Source: Mucilaginibacter mali (GTDB taxonomy: Bacteria; Bacteroidota; Bacteroidia; Sphingobacteriales; Sphingobacteriaceae). From it: a stretch of DNA of 64,000 nucleotides. The position numbers and the translations under genes were made by a program. Shown here in pieces: positions 16,888 to 26,185 of the stretch. Each line of letters starts with the position of its first letter. Within the stretch, counting starts at the first letter, position 1. The notes below the pieces were generated by a model that worked only from the letters and a program-made list of their open reading frames with translations, searched no databases and was not told the DNA's origin. The DNA is taken from assembly GCF_013283875.1 (NCBI RefSeq), contig NZ_CP054139.1, positions 3,472,001 to 3,536,000 on the forward strand, given 5' to 3'.

Positions 16888-16928
16888 AGTCAAGAGTCAG
16901 GACACTTTCTTGATTCCTGACTCTTGAC
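16888..16928. repeat. GTCAGGA-word hairpin between tkt and rpiA
   Basis: GTCAAGAGTCAGGA (16889-16902) and TCCTGACTCTTGAC (16915-16928) are perfect inverted repeats with a 12-base loop. There is no T-run, so a simple intrinsic terminator is unlikely. The arms are made of repeated GTCA(A/G)GA words, the same design as the other word-based hairpins in this window. It could set the rpiA/tkt transcript ratio by stabilising or processing mRNA. Confidence 0.7.
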
Positions 16929-16938
16929 CTCTTGCATC

Positions 16939-18945
16939 TTACCCCAACAGCGCTTTCGCCTTTTTAACTACATTATCAACGGTAAAGCCAAAATGCTTGA
17001 ACAGGTCATCTGCCGGGGCCGATTCGCCAAAGGTGGTCATGGCCTGGATATCGCCCTCATCGGTTATATATTTATGCCAGCCCATGGGCGATGCAGCTTC
17101 AACCGCTAAACGTTTACGGCTGGTTTTCGGGAATACTTTCTCTTTATATGCGGCATCCTGTTTCTCAAATAATTCCCACGATGGCATACTTACCACGCGG
17201 GTAGATATGCCGTCTTTTTCTAATTGCGCCTGTGCCGCTAAGATCAGCGATACTTCCGAGCCTGTAGCCATCAGTATCAGGTCGGGCTTGCCGCTGGCTT
17301 CCGAAAGGATATAGGCACCTTTTTCCAGGCCGGTGGCTTTGCCGTATTTGCTTTGATCGATAATGGGCAGGCCCTGTCGGGTGAACACCAGTACAACCGG
17401 GCCACCTTTATGTTCCAGCGCTACCTTCCAGGCCTGGGTGGTCTCGTTGGCATCAGCCGGGCGGATCAGCGTAATATTCGGTATCGACCTTAATGATGCC
17501 AGTTGCTCAACAGGCTGGTGGGTAGTGCCATCCTCGCCTAAGCCAATGCTATCGTGGGTATAAACAAATATAGGGCTGATCTTCATAATGGCCGCCAAGC
17601 GGATAGGCGGACGCATATATTCAGAGAAGATCAGGAAAGTTGCGCCAAACGGTATTAGTCCTTTGGTCAGCGCCATACCGTTCAATATCGAACCCATGGC
17701 ATGTTCACGGATCCCGAAGTGGAAGTTACGGCCATCACGGTTTTCGGACGTGAACGAGTAGAACTCCTTCAGGTTAGTTTCAGTAGATGGGGCCAGGTCG
17801 GCCGCGCCGCCGATCAGGTGCGGCAGGCTTTCGGCAATAGCGTTCAGCACTTTGCCCGATGCCTGGCGGGTGGCCATCTTTTTGTCGGATGGTTCAAACT
17901 TTGGTAGTTTATCCAGCCAGCCTTTGGGCAATTTGCCCGCGGCGGCCTGTTCGTATTCGGCAGCCAGCTCTGGGAACTGCTCTTTGTATTCGGCATACAG
18001 GTCGTTCCAATCGTCTTCTTTTTTGCCTTTGGCTACGCCTATTTCGTGGTAGTATTTAGCAACCTCGGCAGGAATATTAAAGCTCTTATCCGGATCGAAA
18101 CCGAAGAATTTCTTCACCAGTTTCATTTCTTCCTCACCCAGCGGCGCGCCGTGCGAACCTGCCGTACCCGATTTATTTGGGCTGCCATAAGCGATCAGCG
18201 ATCGTACACGGATCAGTGATGGCTTCTGTGTTTCGGCTTTGGCGTTGATGATGGCCAGTTGCAGGGCGTGGATATCGTTCACATCATCTACATGCTGCAC
18301 GTGCCAGCCATAGGCTTCAAAGCGGTGGTTCACATCCTCGTTAAAAGCGATATCGGTGCTGCCTTCTATAGAGATGTGGTTATCATCGTACAGGTAAATG
18401 AGGTTGCCTAATTCTAAATGGCCTGCCAGAGATGCCGCTTCGGATGTTACGCCCTCCATCATATCACCGTCGCTGCAAATGGCGTAAATATGATAGTTGA
18501 ATATCGGAAACTCTGGTTTGTTATACCTTGCCGCCAAATGCTTTTGGGCGATAGCGAAACCTACGCCATTGGCAAAACCCTGTCCCAGCGGACCGGTAGT
18601 TACATCGATACCCGGTGCCAGGCCGTACTCGGGGTGACCAGCTGTCTTGCTATTCATCTGGCGGAAATTCTTGATATCATCCAGCGAGATATCGTAGCCC
18701 AGCAAGTGTAAAAAGCTGTATTGCAGCATACAGGCGTGCCCGGCCGAAAGGATGAACCTGTCGCGGTTGGCCCAATCGGGGTTTTTAGGGTTGAAGTTGA
18801 TAAACTCTTTCCAAAGCACATGGCCCATTGGCGCAAGCGCCATCGGTGTGCCGGGGTGGCCCGAATTTGCCTTCTGCACTGCATCGGCCGACAGGATCCT
18901 GACGGTATCGATGGCTAAGGTTTCGATGTTTTTATCTGCTGACAT
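16939..18945 (-). CDS. tkt: transketolase
   Basis: A thiamine-diphosphate enzyme that moves two-carbon ketol units between sugar phosphates, linking the pentose phosphate pathway and glycolysis. 668 residues in one chain (not split in two). Motifs: HPGTPMALAPMGHVLW at the N-terminus, TGPLGQGFANGVG, the ThDP motif CSDGDMMEG through DDNHISIEG, and in the pyrimidine-binding part FGIREHAMGSILNGMAL and THDSIGLGEDGTTHQPVEQL. It starts 37 bp after the ROK kinase gene and precedes rpiA, all on the minus strand. Confidence 0.97.
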   Translation of the reverse strand: MSADKNIETLAIDTVRILSADAVQKANSGHPGTPMALAPMGHVLWKEFINFNPKNPDWANRDRFILSAGHACMLQYSFLHLLGYDISLDDIKNFRQMNSKTAGHPEYGLAPGIDVTTGPLGQGFANGVGFAIAQKHLAARYNKPEFPIFNYHIYAICSDGDMMEGVTSEAASLAGHLELGNLIYLYDDNHISIEGSTDIAFNEDVNHRFEAYGWHVQHVDDVNDIHALQLAIINAKAETQKPSLIRVRSLIAYGSPNKSGTAGSHGAPLGEEEMKLVKKFFGFDPDKSFNIPAEVAKYYHEIGVAKGKKEDDWNDLYAEYKEQFPELAAEYEQAAAGKLPKGWLDKLPKFEPSDKKMATRQASGKVLNAIAESLPHLIGGAADLAPSTETNLKEFYSFTSENRDGRNFHFGIREHAMGSILNGMALTKGLIPFGATFLIFSEYMRPPIRLAAIMKISPIFVYTHDSIGLGEDGTTHQPVEQLASLRSIPNITLIRPADANETTQAWKVALEHKGGPVVLVFTRQGLPIIDQSKYGKATGLEKGAYILSEASGKPDLILMATGSEVSLILAAQAQLEKDGISTRVVSMPSWELFEKQDAAYKEKVFPKTSRKRLAVEAASPMGWHKYITDEGDIQAMTTFGESAPADDLFKHFGFTVDNVVKKAKALLG

Positions 18946-18982
18946 ATTTTCTTTTTATGGTAGATGTATTGATGTATTTCTT

Positions 18983-19732
18983 TTATTTAGGCGACTTAAC
19001 CGAGGAATGCACACCCTCCAGTTTGCCGGTTTGCCATAATCGTGCCCCGCCTTTTATCCCGTCCTCGTTGGTAACCAGTTTCATATTATCTTCCAGCTTA
19101 AAAGTAAGCCTGCGGGCGTTGCCGCCGCCTATATATAAATAGTCGTAATTGAATACGGTTTTTAAAACTTTAAAAACCTTGGTCATGCGTTTGTTCCATT
19201 TTTTCAAGCCGAGTTTATCCAGCGCCTTATCGCCCATGTACTCATCATACGCCATCCCTTTAGAGAATGGGTGGTGCGAAATTTCCAGATGCGGCAGCAA
19301 AACACCGTTTAGAAAAAACGCGGTACCGAAACCTGTGCCAAGGGTGATCACCATTTCAAAGCCGTTACCGTTAACTACGCCCAGGCCGGCCATATCGGCA
19401 TCGTTAACTACTTTAGCGGGTTTGCCCAGCTCTTTACCCAATTCGGTTTGCAGGTCGAAACCTCCCCATGCCTTATTCCCTAAATTGGGTGCCGTAACCA
19501 CTACGCCATTTTTAATATAACCGGGGAAGCCAACTGAGATCTGGTTATATTCCGGAAAGCCTTTTACAAGTTTTTTAATGGCGTCCATCATATTTTGCGG
19601 GGTAGACGGCATGGGCGTATCTTCCTTATCATACTCCATGGTTAGTTTGCCTTGCTTATTAAGGATGGTAGCCTTTACGTGCGATCCGCCGATATCGATA
19701 GACAGTGTATGCTGCCCTGTGCTTTTTTTCAT
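18983..19732 (-). CDS. ppgK: ROK-family glucokinase, polyphosphate-glucokinase (PpgK)-like
   Basis: 249 residues of the ROK fold: the N-terminal phosphate loop SIDIGGSHVKATIL, NDADMAGLG with the catalytic Asp, TLGTGFGTAFFLNGVLLPH and C-terminal YIGGGNARRL. The zinc motif (CxCGxxGC) of ordinary ROK repressors and kinases is missing. The pattern GTLIPN-like, then a short His-rich stretch, then KKWNKRMTKVFKVLK matches polyphosphate/ATP glucokinases such as mycobacterial PpgK, so it likely phosphorylates glucose using polyphosphate. It is the first gene of the pentose phosphate locus, supplying glucose 6-phosphate, and ppk1 lies in the same window. The donor preference is inferred. Confidence 0.82.
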   Translation of the reverse strand: MKKSTGQHTLSIDIGGSHVKATILNKQGKLTMEYDKEDTPMPSTPQNMMDAIKKLVKGFPEYNQISVGFPGYIKNGVVVTAPNLGNKAWGGFDLQTELGKELGKPAKVVNDADMAGLGVVNGNGFEMVITLGTGFGTAFFLNGVLLPHLEISHHPFSKGMAYDEYMGDKALDKLGLKKWNKRMTKVFKVLKTVFNYDYLYIGGGNARRLTFKLEDNMKLVTNEDGIKGGARLWQTGKLEGVHSSVKSPK

Positions 19733-19937
19733 ATTGGGGTTAGATAGTTGGTTGAAAACGAATAATCAAATATCAACAATGCCAATGTAAATATGGTTAA
19801 CGCGGCATCACAATATTAACATGAAATTGTAAAGCTTGTTTCGGCATTGACCGATGGGGAGAGCTTTTTACCGCGATATTGCAAATAGTGGCAAAATGTG
19901 AATAATAATGGCCTGCTATCAACCAGGCAACTACATA

Positions 19938-19973
19938 AAAACGGCCCGGATGCTTTCGCACCCGGGCCGTTTT
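19938..19973 (-). terminator. intrinsic terminator after the outer-membrane barrel gene
   Basis: ACGGCCCGG (19941-19949) pairs with CCGGGCCGT (19962-19970), extended by AAA/TTT, with a short TGC/GCA inner stem. Read on the minus strand the GC-rich hairpin is followed by a run of five T. It lies 37 bp beyond the stop of the gene at 20010-22850, and it should separate the regulatory/barrel cluster from the pentose phosphate operon downstream. Confidence 0.85.
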
Positions 19974-20009
19974 ACTTATTAGGATTGACTAATATCTAAT
20001 CTCTAATCA

Positions 20010-22850
20010 TTAGTTATAAATGAAGCTACCATCGCCACGGCGTTGCATAGTGCGGCCGTTACGTGTTGGCCTGCCGCTCCATTTTTGCAGGTTGAGGCGG
20101 AAACCCACCAGGAAGTAGCGGCTTTTGGTACTGGTAACTGTGTTTGTGATACCTGTAGCACTTACAGTTTGTGTAAGCGGGTTAGCCTGGTGCAGGATAT
20201 CGTTCACATCGAATGTTAATGTAAACGAACGTTTTTGACCAAACTCTTTTTGGAAACCACCATTAATCAATAACGGGCTGTTATTTAATGTTGGGATACC
20301 GGTTACGCTGCTGGTTTGGGTGGTAAAGTTTTTAGAAGCATCGTAATGTACCTGGAAGGTTTTCAGGAAATAGAAACGACCATCTAAACCGAACGAATTA
20401 TTAACAGCCTTGCTTGATGGGCTATTTTCGGCAGTAGAGAAGGTTTTGGTTAACGATGTACCAAAGAATGGGTTGATCTCTACGTTATCAGATGGATTGA
20501 TACGCGGGCCAAAACGCTCGTTAAAGTTCCAGCTTGTTTGATGGTAAGTCTGGCCCTGGTTCATATTGATGCTATAACCGTAGTTAACGCCACCGTTTAT
20601 GGCGATATTGTATCTTCTGTCGGCCAGTTGTTTAGAGATGTTATAGTTACCTCCATAAGAGCGTGCGCCACTGATGTTTACATAAGTGATGTCGCGAATG
20701 GTACGCTGCTGCGTAGAACCCGGTATAGGCACAAATATCTGGGTGGTATTGCTGGCTACCTGATCGGTGTAAAAGGTAGCGTTACCATTGAACGACAGGT
20801 TGAACCTTGAGTTAGGGAAATAGTTATTATACGTAGCGGTAATGTTATTAGTTAAGCCTGCACGCAGGTTAGGGTTACCGGTAACATAGTTATTAGGGTC
20901 GGTTTTATCGGTAAACGGTTGTATCTGATCAAACGCCGGCTCGGCGTTATTGCCATTGTAGTTAAGGGTAAACCTTTGTGTACGCGACCATGAGTAAGCG
21001 AAACGGAACAACGGAATGATCCTGAAGTTATACAGGCTGCTGTTTACGTTGGCACCGATTGTATTGTTAAACTTGGTACCCTCGATACTGTATGGCTTTA
21101 AAGTAGTACCTAACGAAAGGTTTACTTTAGAACCGTTGTAACGATAGTTGAAATTCAGGTTAGTTTCGGTGGTTATATAATTAAAGTTCAGGTTGGTTTC
21201 TTTTACACCACCGGCTGTAAGTATCGAGTCGGTTGCATTTTTGGTATCGTGCGAATTACGATTCACCTGGCCGTTAAACTCAAATTGCGAAAACTGGCCC
21301 AGTGGTTCAGAATAGGTCATGCTACCACGCAAAGCATCGGCATTGTTTGTTTTATAAGTTAACAGGTGGGCGCTTTGGCTTAATAACAGGTTATTGGTAG
21401 TAGCATCAGCATAGTTATTGGTAAGGCTCACCGTTTCACCGTTCGATTCGCTATCGGTGTGGTTATAGCTTGCCTGGAACGAGAAGTTGCGGCGTGGTTT
21501 TTTAAACCTGTGATTAAAGAACGCTATTAAACCATAATTGGTATTAGGCGTTTTTGACGATGTAGTACCGGTAACGGTTTGGTGTTCGAAACCGTGGCCG
21601 GTTTGAGTATAATCGTTTACATTGTCCGAGAACGAATCGTTAAAAGTTTCGGAGGTTGAGTAATTATAGCTTGGCGTTACTTGCAGGTAATTCAGGCTAT
21701 CTATCTGGTAATCTAATTCAAAGGTTGCGCTGCGGCCATTCCTGTTGTTCTTAAAATCGCCATTGCGTTTAAAAATATTGTTACCAAAGTTATTATAGCG
21801 CGTGCCGTAGCTATCACTGGTGCTGGTATTATCGCTAAAGTTATAAGTAGCGCTACTAACTACCTGTACTTTAGGGCTGTACTGATCGCGATAGTTTAAT
21901 GATAATGGCTGTAGCGATTTTGTAGTACCTGGATTCCCGCCGCCACCGCCGCCAAGCCCGCGCGCAGCAGTAGATTGTATACCGGTTATAGCATTACGGA
22001 AGTTACCTATTAAACCCAGTTGCTGGTTAGCATTGATGCGCTGCGCAAAAATATTAGCGTTATACTGATCGTAGTTACCGGCCTGGCCAATTAAACGGGC
22101 AGTTGTACCAACCGAGCGGTCGGCTTTGGTGGTTACGTTCAGCGTTTTGGTCGGGTCGCCGGTTTTGATACCGGTACGGGCGGCCTGATCGCCGTAATCG
22201 TCAATTACCTGGGCATATTCAATAATGTCGGCAGGCAGGTTTTGGATAGCCTGGGCCACATCGCCACCGGCATAGTCCTTACCATTCAGTTTTACCTTGG
22301 TAACGGCCTGGCCCTGGTGGGTAAGGCTACCATCGCTGCCTACTTCCATACCTTCCATCTTCTTCAGCAACTCATCTAAAGTAGCATTAGGGCGCACTTT
22401 ATAGTCGGTTGCACGATATTGCATGGTATCAGGCTTGTAAGTGATGGTTGGCGTACCATTGATCACTACTTCCTTTATCATGGTGCTGGAACCTTTCAAA
22501 ATAACCGGATCAAGCGTCAGGCGCGGAACCGCGTCGTTCATCTGGAACTTCTTTACGTAAGGCGCGTTGCCCAAACTGGTTACCGTAATGGTAAAGATGT
22601 TCATTTTTACCGATTTAAAAATAAAGATACCATCGGCATTGGTTGCTGTACTCAGGGTATCATGAGTTGATACCAGCTTTACAACTGCACCGGGAACGGT
22701 ATTATCGGTTGAATCCTTAACAATACCACTTACCTGCCTTGATGGCAGCGGCGGTGGCAAAGCGTTGTTACGTTGCTGGCCCCCGGGTATCTGCGCGTAT
22801 ACAGCAGCAGTAAACAGCAGGGCGGCGATTATTAGTAGTGTTCTCTTCAT
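20010..22850 (-). CDS. large outer-membrane beta-barrel protein (TonB-receptor-like, CarboxypepD_reg-like N-terminus)
   Basis: 946 residues with signal peptide (ending AAVYAQ). Residues about 38-115 are a carboxypeptidase-regulatory-like beta domain (SGIVKDSTDNTVPGAVVKL). Then comes a plug-like region with ATLDELLKKMEGMEVGSDGSL and VTKVKLNGKDYAGGDVAQAIQNLP, followed by a very long Asn/Thr/Tyr-rich barrel. No typical TonB box is clear and there is no SusC signature, so it matches the outer-membrane beta-barrel family common in Bacteroidota whose substrates are unknown. It is preceded by the Gly-rich secreted protein gene and the LytS/LytTR pair on the same strand, and ends at a strong terminator. 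Confidence 0.85.
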   Translation of the reverse strand: MKRTLLIIAALLFTAAVYAQIPGGQQRNNALPPPLPSRQVSGIVKDSTDNTVPGAVVKLVSTHDTLSTATNADGIFIFKSVKMNIFTITVTSLGNAPYVKKFQMNDAVPRLTLDPVILKGSSTMIKEVVINGTPTITYKPDTMQYRATDYKVRPNATLDELLKKMEGMEVGSDGSLTHQGQAVTKVKLNGKDYAGGDVAQAIQNLPADIIEYAQVIDDYGDQAARTGIKTGDPTKTLNVTTKADRSVGTTARLIGQAGNYDQYNANIFAQRINANQQLGLIGNFRNAITGIQSTAARGLGGGGGGNPGTTKSLQPLSLNYRDQYSPKVQVVSSATYNFSDNTSTSDSYGTRYNNFGNNIFKRNGDFKNNRNGRSATFELDYQIDSLNYLQVTPSYNYSTSETFNDSFSDNVNDYTQTGHGFEHQTVTGTTSSKTPNTNYGLIAFFNHRFKKPRRNFSFQASYNHTDSESNGETVSLTNNYADATTNNLLLSQSAHLLTYKTNNADALRGSMTYSEPLGQFSQFEFNGQVNRNSHDTKNATDSILTAGGVKETNLNFNYITTETNLNFNYRYNGSKVNLSLGTTLKPYSIEGTKFNNTIGANVNSSLYNFRIIPLFRFAYSWSRTQRFTLNYNGNNAEPAFDQIQPFTDKTDPNNYVTGNPNLRAGLTNNITATYNNYFPNSRFNLSFNGNATFYTDQVASNTTQIFVPIPGSTQQRTIRDITYVNISGARSYGGNYNISKQLADRRYNIAINGGVNYGYSINMNQGQTYHQTSWNFNERFGPRINPSDNVEINPFFGTSLTKTFSTAENSPSSKAVNNSFGLDGRFYFLKTFQVHYDASKNFTTQTSSVTGIPTLNNSPLLINGGFQKEFGQKRSFTLTFDVNDILHQANPLTQTVSATGITNTVTSTKSRYFLVGFRLNLQKWSGRPTRNGRTMQRRGDGSFIYN

Positions 22851-22884
22851 CAGTGATAAGTATTAAAAAGTATGTGCAATATGC

Positions 22885-22909
22885 GCCCTGCCTGCTTTGC
22901 AAACAGGGC
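22885..22909. other. intercistronic hairpin
   Basis: GCCCTG (22885-22890) and CAGGGC (22904-22909) form the base of a hairpin that extends inward with wobble pairs around the AAA/TTT centre. It lies in the 98-bp gap between the Gly-rich protein gene and the barrel gene, both minus strand. There is no T-run, so it is more likely an mRNA-stability element or partial attenuator than a full terminator. Confidence 0.45.
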
Positions 22910-22948
22910 AATTAAGGGTATTAAATAATTTTGATCAGTTAATTTTTA

Positions 22949-23920
22949 TTATTTTTTGGCCAGGGTATACTTTGCCCAAAAATCGGTGGAGCTAAACATA
23001 TTGGCCATGTCGAAACCGCCGCCGCCGCCGAAACCACCACGGCCGCCGCCGCCGCCGCGGTTTCCACCACCGCCGCCACCGAAGTTGCCGCCTCCGCCGC
23101 CGCCACGGTTACCACCGCCGCCGCCATTTCCGCCAAAGCCGCCACCGTTGTTGTTACCGTCCCCGCCACCACGCTGGCCACCGAAGCCGCCGCCATCGCG
23201 ATTGTTATCATCGCGGTTACGGTCGCGGTTCATTTGTATACCGTTTATCTTCAGGTTGTATGCTATCTCTTTAGTTTTATCAAGCGAGATACCTAATTGC
23301 GAAAAAGGCACAGCCAGTTCGCAAATAAAATTGCCATTGGCATCGTAAGCTACCGCGCCCTTCAGGCTGTATTCGTTATAAATAGATACCACGCTATCCG
23401 GAATATCTTTAAAACCTTTCAGCTTCATTTCTTTAACAGCAGCTACCGCAGTACGGCGCATGCTGTTAATAGTAGCGGTATCAGGAGGGCCACCCTGCTG
23501 TCCGCCGCCGCCGCCCTGGCCGCGCTGACCTCTTTGCCCCCCCCCCATCGCGCCACGCATAGCCGAACGGTTGATCAATGGGAAAGTGATAATGAACGCG
23601 TCTTTATCTTTCTTTTTACCTTCGGTATTTAATATAAAATCAATACCGCCGGCCATAATTTTATTAGCGGTAGATTGATCGTTGGCTTTAATGGCAAAAT
23701 ATAGGTTCTTGTCATCATTGCTCACGGTATAGCTAACGTTATCTGTTTTGTTATTAGCTTCTAAGGAGTTACCATACTCGTTAAGTTTGCCATCAACTTT
23801 AACATTTGCAGGCGCCCAAACGCCGGTTTCCTGTACGCTTTGCGCCCTGGCTGCAAATAAGCCCATGCTTGCGGTTAAGCAAAGGCCCAGTTTAATTAAT
23901 GTTTTAACATTAGTGTTCAT
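22949..23920 (-). CDS. secreted CBM9-like protein with long glycine-rich tract
   Basis: 323 residues with a signal peptide (ending FAARAQ). Residues about 30-100 and 155-225 look like a DOMON/CBM9-type beta-sandwich (WAPANVKVDGKLNEYGN, NLYFAIKANDQST, ICELAVPFSQLGI). It is interrupted by a short Gly/Gln/Arg insert (around residue 120-145) and followed by a glycine-rich tract (about 237-300) made of GGGN/GGFGG/RGGGG units; the last 20 residues return to normal composition (FSSTDFWAKYTLAKK). It should be exported. It lies between the LytTR regulator (34 bp) and the barrel gene (98 bp), so it is likely co-regulated with them. The strong G+C bias of this tract comes from glycine codons. Confidence 0.72.
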   Translation of the reverse strand: MNTNVKTLIKLGLCLTASMGLFAARAQSVQETGVWAPANVKVDGKLNEYGNSLEANNKTDNVSYTVSNDDKNLYFAIKANDQSTANKIMAGGIDFILNTEGKKKDKDAFIITFPLINRSAMRGAMGGGQRGQRGQGGGGGQQGGPPDTATINSMRRTAVAAVKEMKLKGFKDIPDSVVSIYNEYSLKGAVAYDANGNFICELAVPFSQLGISLDKTKEIAYNLKINGIQMNRDRNRDDNNRDGGGFGGQRGGGDGNNNGGGFGGNGGGGGNRGGGGGGNFGGGGGGNRGGGGGRGGFGGGGGFDMANMFSSTDFWAKYTLAKK

Positions 23921-23954
23921 CGTTATATTTGGTTAAATAGGGTATATTCTAATC

Positions 23955-24704
23955 TTAATCATTTTCATGATGGCCTATATAGGCCAGTATCTTATCCTTA
24001 TAATTATCGCTTACCGATATTTCGCTCTCGCCTATCATCACCCGGTTCTTTTTAAACGCCGTTATTTTATCCAGTGCCACTATAAACGATTTATGCACCC
24101 TCGCGAAGGCATCAGCCGGCAGCTTATCCTCCATAAAACGCATACTTAGGCGCGTAATTACCGGTTTTGTTGCACCAGCCAGGTATATCTTCACGTAATC
24201 CTTCAGGCCTTCTACATACAGTACATCGGGTATATTGATGCGCACAACCGAGTAGTCGGCATTTACAAAAATATAATCCGGTTCGGCCGGGGCCTTTACC
24301 TGTACCTGTTGAACCACAGGTTGTGCCCCCATATCTTTTTGCTGGCGCAGGCTCAATAATTCGTAAGCCTTATTTACCGCCTTTAAAAACCGATCGAACG
24401 ATACCGGCTTCAGCAGGTAATCAACCACATCGAGGTTAAAACCGTCCAGCGCGTAATTATCATAAGCGGTGGCCATTATTACCAATGGTGGATTTGTTAA
24501 ACTGTTTAAGAACTGTATGCCCGATATCCCCGGCATCTGGATGTCTAAAAAGATCAGGTCAACCGGCTCGCGGCGCATAAAGTCCATGGCTTCCATGGCA
24601 TTTTTGCATTTTCCCATCAATTTCAGATACGGGACCTTCATCACGTTATCCTCCATCAATTCAAGGGCCAGTTTTTCGTCGTCGACTAATAGACAGCGTA
24701 CCAT
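23955..24704 (-). CDS. LytTR-family response regulator
   Basis: 249 residues. The receiver domain (1-120) has acidic pair Asp8/Asp9, phospho-acceptor Asp54 (LIFLDIQMPG), the Thr/Ala of MATAYD and the Lys in YLLKPVSFDRF. The C-terminal LytTR DNA-binding domain (about 150-249) includes YIFVNADYSVVRI, DVLYVEGLKDYVKIYL and FARVHKSFIVALDKI. It should bind promoters when phosphorylated by the partner kinase. The start ATG overlaps the kinase stop by one base (TAATG), so the two are translationally coupled. The probable target operon is the adjacent barrel cluster, by neighbourhood only. Confidence 0.95.
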   Translation of the reverse strand: MVRCLLVDDEKLALELMEDNVMKVPYLKLMGKCKNAMEAMDFMRREPVDLIFLDIQMPGISGIQFLNSLTNPPLVIMATAYDNYALDGFNLDVVDYLLKPVSFDRFLKAVNKAYELLSLRQQKDMGAQPVVQQVQVKAPAEPDYIFVNADYSVVRINIPDVLYVEGLKDYVKIYLAGATKPVITRLSMRFMEDKLPADAFARVHKSFIVALDKITAFKKNRVMIGESEISVSDNYKDKILAYIGHHEND

Positions 24705-25903
24705 TACTTTAGTTTAATTTTCAGGGCGGCAATAAATATATTGTCGTTCTGCATTATGTCCAGGTTATAATCCTCTTTGTATAGTAATTCAAGCCTCCTG
24801 CGCACGTTCACCAGCCCAATGCCCGAATCTTTATCCTTGGTATGTTGCTGAGGTGCAACAGTGTTCATCACTTTGAAATCCATCCAGCCGGTGGCGTCGT
24901 CCACACTTAAAGTGATGTTGATCTGTGGGTCCTCAACCATGCCAACCCCATGCTTGAATGCATTCTCCACAAAGGGGGCAAGTAACATTGGCTCAATATA
25001 GTAAGCATTTATGTTATCAGGAGGGTTGAACATAATTGTTACATCGTCGCCAAAGCGTAATAGCTGTAAAGCGATGTAACTTTTAAGGTAATCAACCTCG
25101 CGGCCCAGCGATACGCGCTCGTCGTCATTTTCATACAACATATAGCGCATCAGCTTGGAAAGTTCTATCAGCGACGGCTCCAGCATATCCGACTTTTTAC
25201 GTGCCAGCGCCACCATATTGTTCAATATGTTGAAAATAAAGTGCGGGCTCACCTGCGAGCGGAGGAAGCTCAGTTCGGTCTTTAGGTTCTCGTTCTCTTT
25301 TTCCTTACGGATCTTTTCCTGTTTGGCATTATCGATAATGATACGGTAACTGATACTGATACCCAGGATGAAGATATAAGGTATAATGTTAAAAATGCAC
25401 CAGAAAATCAACCTGTTACGCCTATCCCCGCCAAAATCTCCATGAGGGCCACGAGGGCCGCCGGGGCCAAAATCTCTCCGCTCAATTCTTCCATGCGCTA
25501 CGCGTCCGCTATCTGCATGCTTGTCTAAGGTAATGCGCTGCCCGGTTAACGGCCTGGCTTCTACAACTTGCATGGTCCTGAAGCGCTGAGGCTGCGGAAA
25601 TATAACATCATCTATTTTACGCAATAAGAACATTACAGATATGACCAGCACAACAAGCGATAACACGTATAACCATAACTGTTTGCGGCGTTTATATAAT
25701 ACCGGGTACAGGTAATACGCGTTGAAATAGAAAATGCCCGCATAAAGCGCGTTATTGAACATTGTACGATAATGCCACATATTGAACCCCTTCCAGGTAG
25801 ATGGGTTACGGAAAAGGTATGGAGATATGATGTATAGCCCCCAAAGCAATATGTGTATTGCAGGGACTAAATATTTGCCAGAGAATATCTTTTTAAGTGC
25901 CAT
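24704..25903 (-). CDS. LytS-type sensor histidine kinase
   Basis: I set the start at ATG 25903 (MALKKIFSGKYLV); a frame open to 25930 adds nine residues. Three membrane helices are followed by an extracytoplasmic loop of about 70 residues and a fourth helix (FNIIPYIFILGISISYRII). The kinase part has the His_kinase motif LRSQVSPHFIFNILNNM with the phospho-histidine and an HATPase end (NAFKHGVG, DSGIGLVNVRRRLELLY). The loop carries a Gly/Pro/Arg stretch (DFGPGGPRGPHGDFGG), compositionally like the Gly-rich secreted protein encoded downstream. It overlaps the regulator gene by one base. Confidence 0.93.
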   Translation of the reverse strand: MALKKIFSGKYLVPAIHILLWGLYIISPYLFRNPSTWKGFNMWHYRTMFNNALYAGIFYFNAYYLYPVLYKRRKQLWLYVLSLVVLVISVMFLLRKIDDVIFPQPQRFRTMQVVEARPLTGQRITLDKHADSGRVAHGRIERRDFGPGGPRGPHGDFGGDRRNRLIFWCIFNIIPYIFILGISISYRIIIDNAKQEKIRKEKENENLKTELSFLRSQVSPHFIFNILNNMVALARKKSDMLEPSLIELSKLMRYMLYENDDERVSLGREVDYLKSYIALQLLRFGDDVTIMFNPPDNINAYYIEPMLLAPFVENAFKHGVGMVEDPQINITLSVDDATGWMDFKVMNTVAPQQHTKDKDSGIGLVNVRRRLELLYKEDYNLDIMQNDNIFIAALKIKLK

Positions 25904-26020
25904 TAGGTATAAAAGTACCGTTAACCGCAATACCCGTTTTGCATAAGAGACAAAAGCGCCGTTATTTTAGACGAAAGCGTGGTTTTTTGCGATGAAATTT
26001 GGGGCGGTGTTGGTGGTGAT

Positions 26021-26172
26021 TTAACCACAAAGTTCACGAAGGAACAAATTGGGGCCACCACAAAGTGCACAAAGGGCGTTATTTTATAAAAGATCTCGAT
26101 CGCAAGAATCTTGTATGATCATTGCATGGCTTTGTGACCTTTGTGAAAAATCTTTGCGCCCTTTGTGGTTAA
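26021..26172. repeat. CCACAAAG-family palindromic repeat, copy C
   Basis: Arms TTAACCACAAAGTTCACGAA, with a second CCACAAAGTGCACAAAG word, and TTTGTGACCTTTGTG ... CTTTGCGCCCTTTGTGGTTAA. The inner part is longer than in other copies (about 152 bp total). It lies between the 5' end of the sensor kinase gene and the 3' end of the BtuF-like gene, both minus strand. Confidence 0.8.
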
Positions 26173-26185
26173 TTGCCATCAAAAC

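Noticed and set aside
22956..23348. Proline-rich open frame on the plus strand
   Set aside because: It is the antisense of the glycine-rich tract in the CBM9-like gene; GGN codons read backwards give proline codons.
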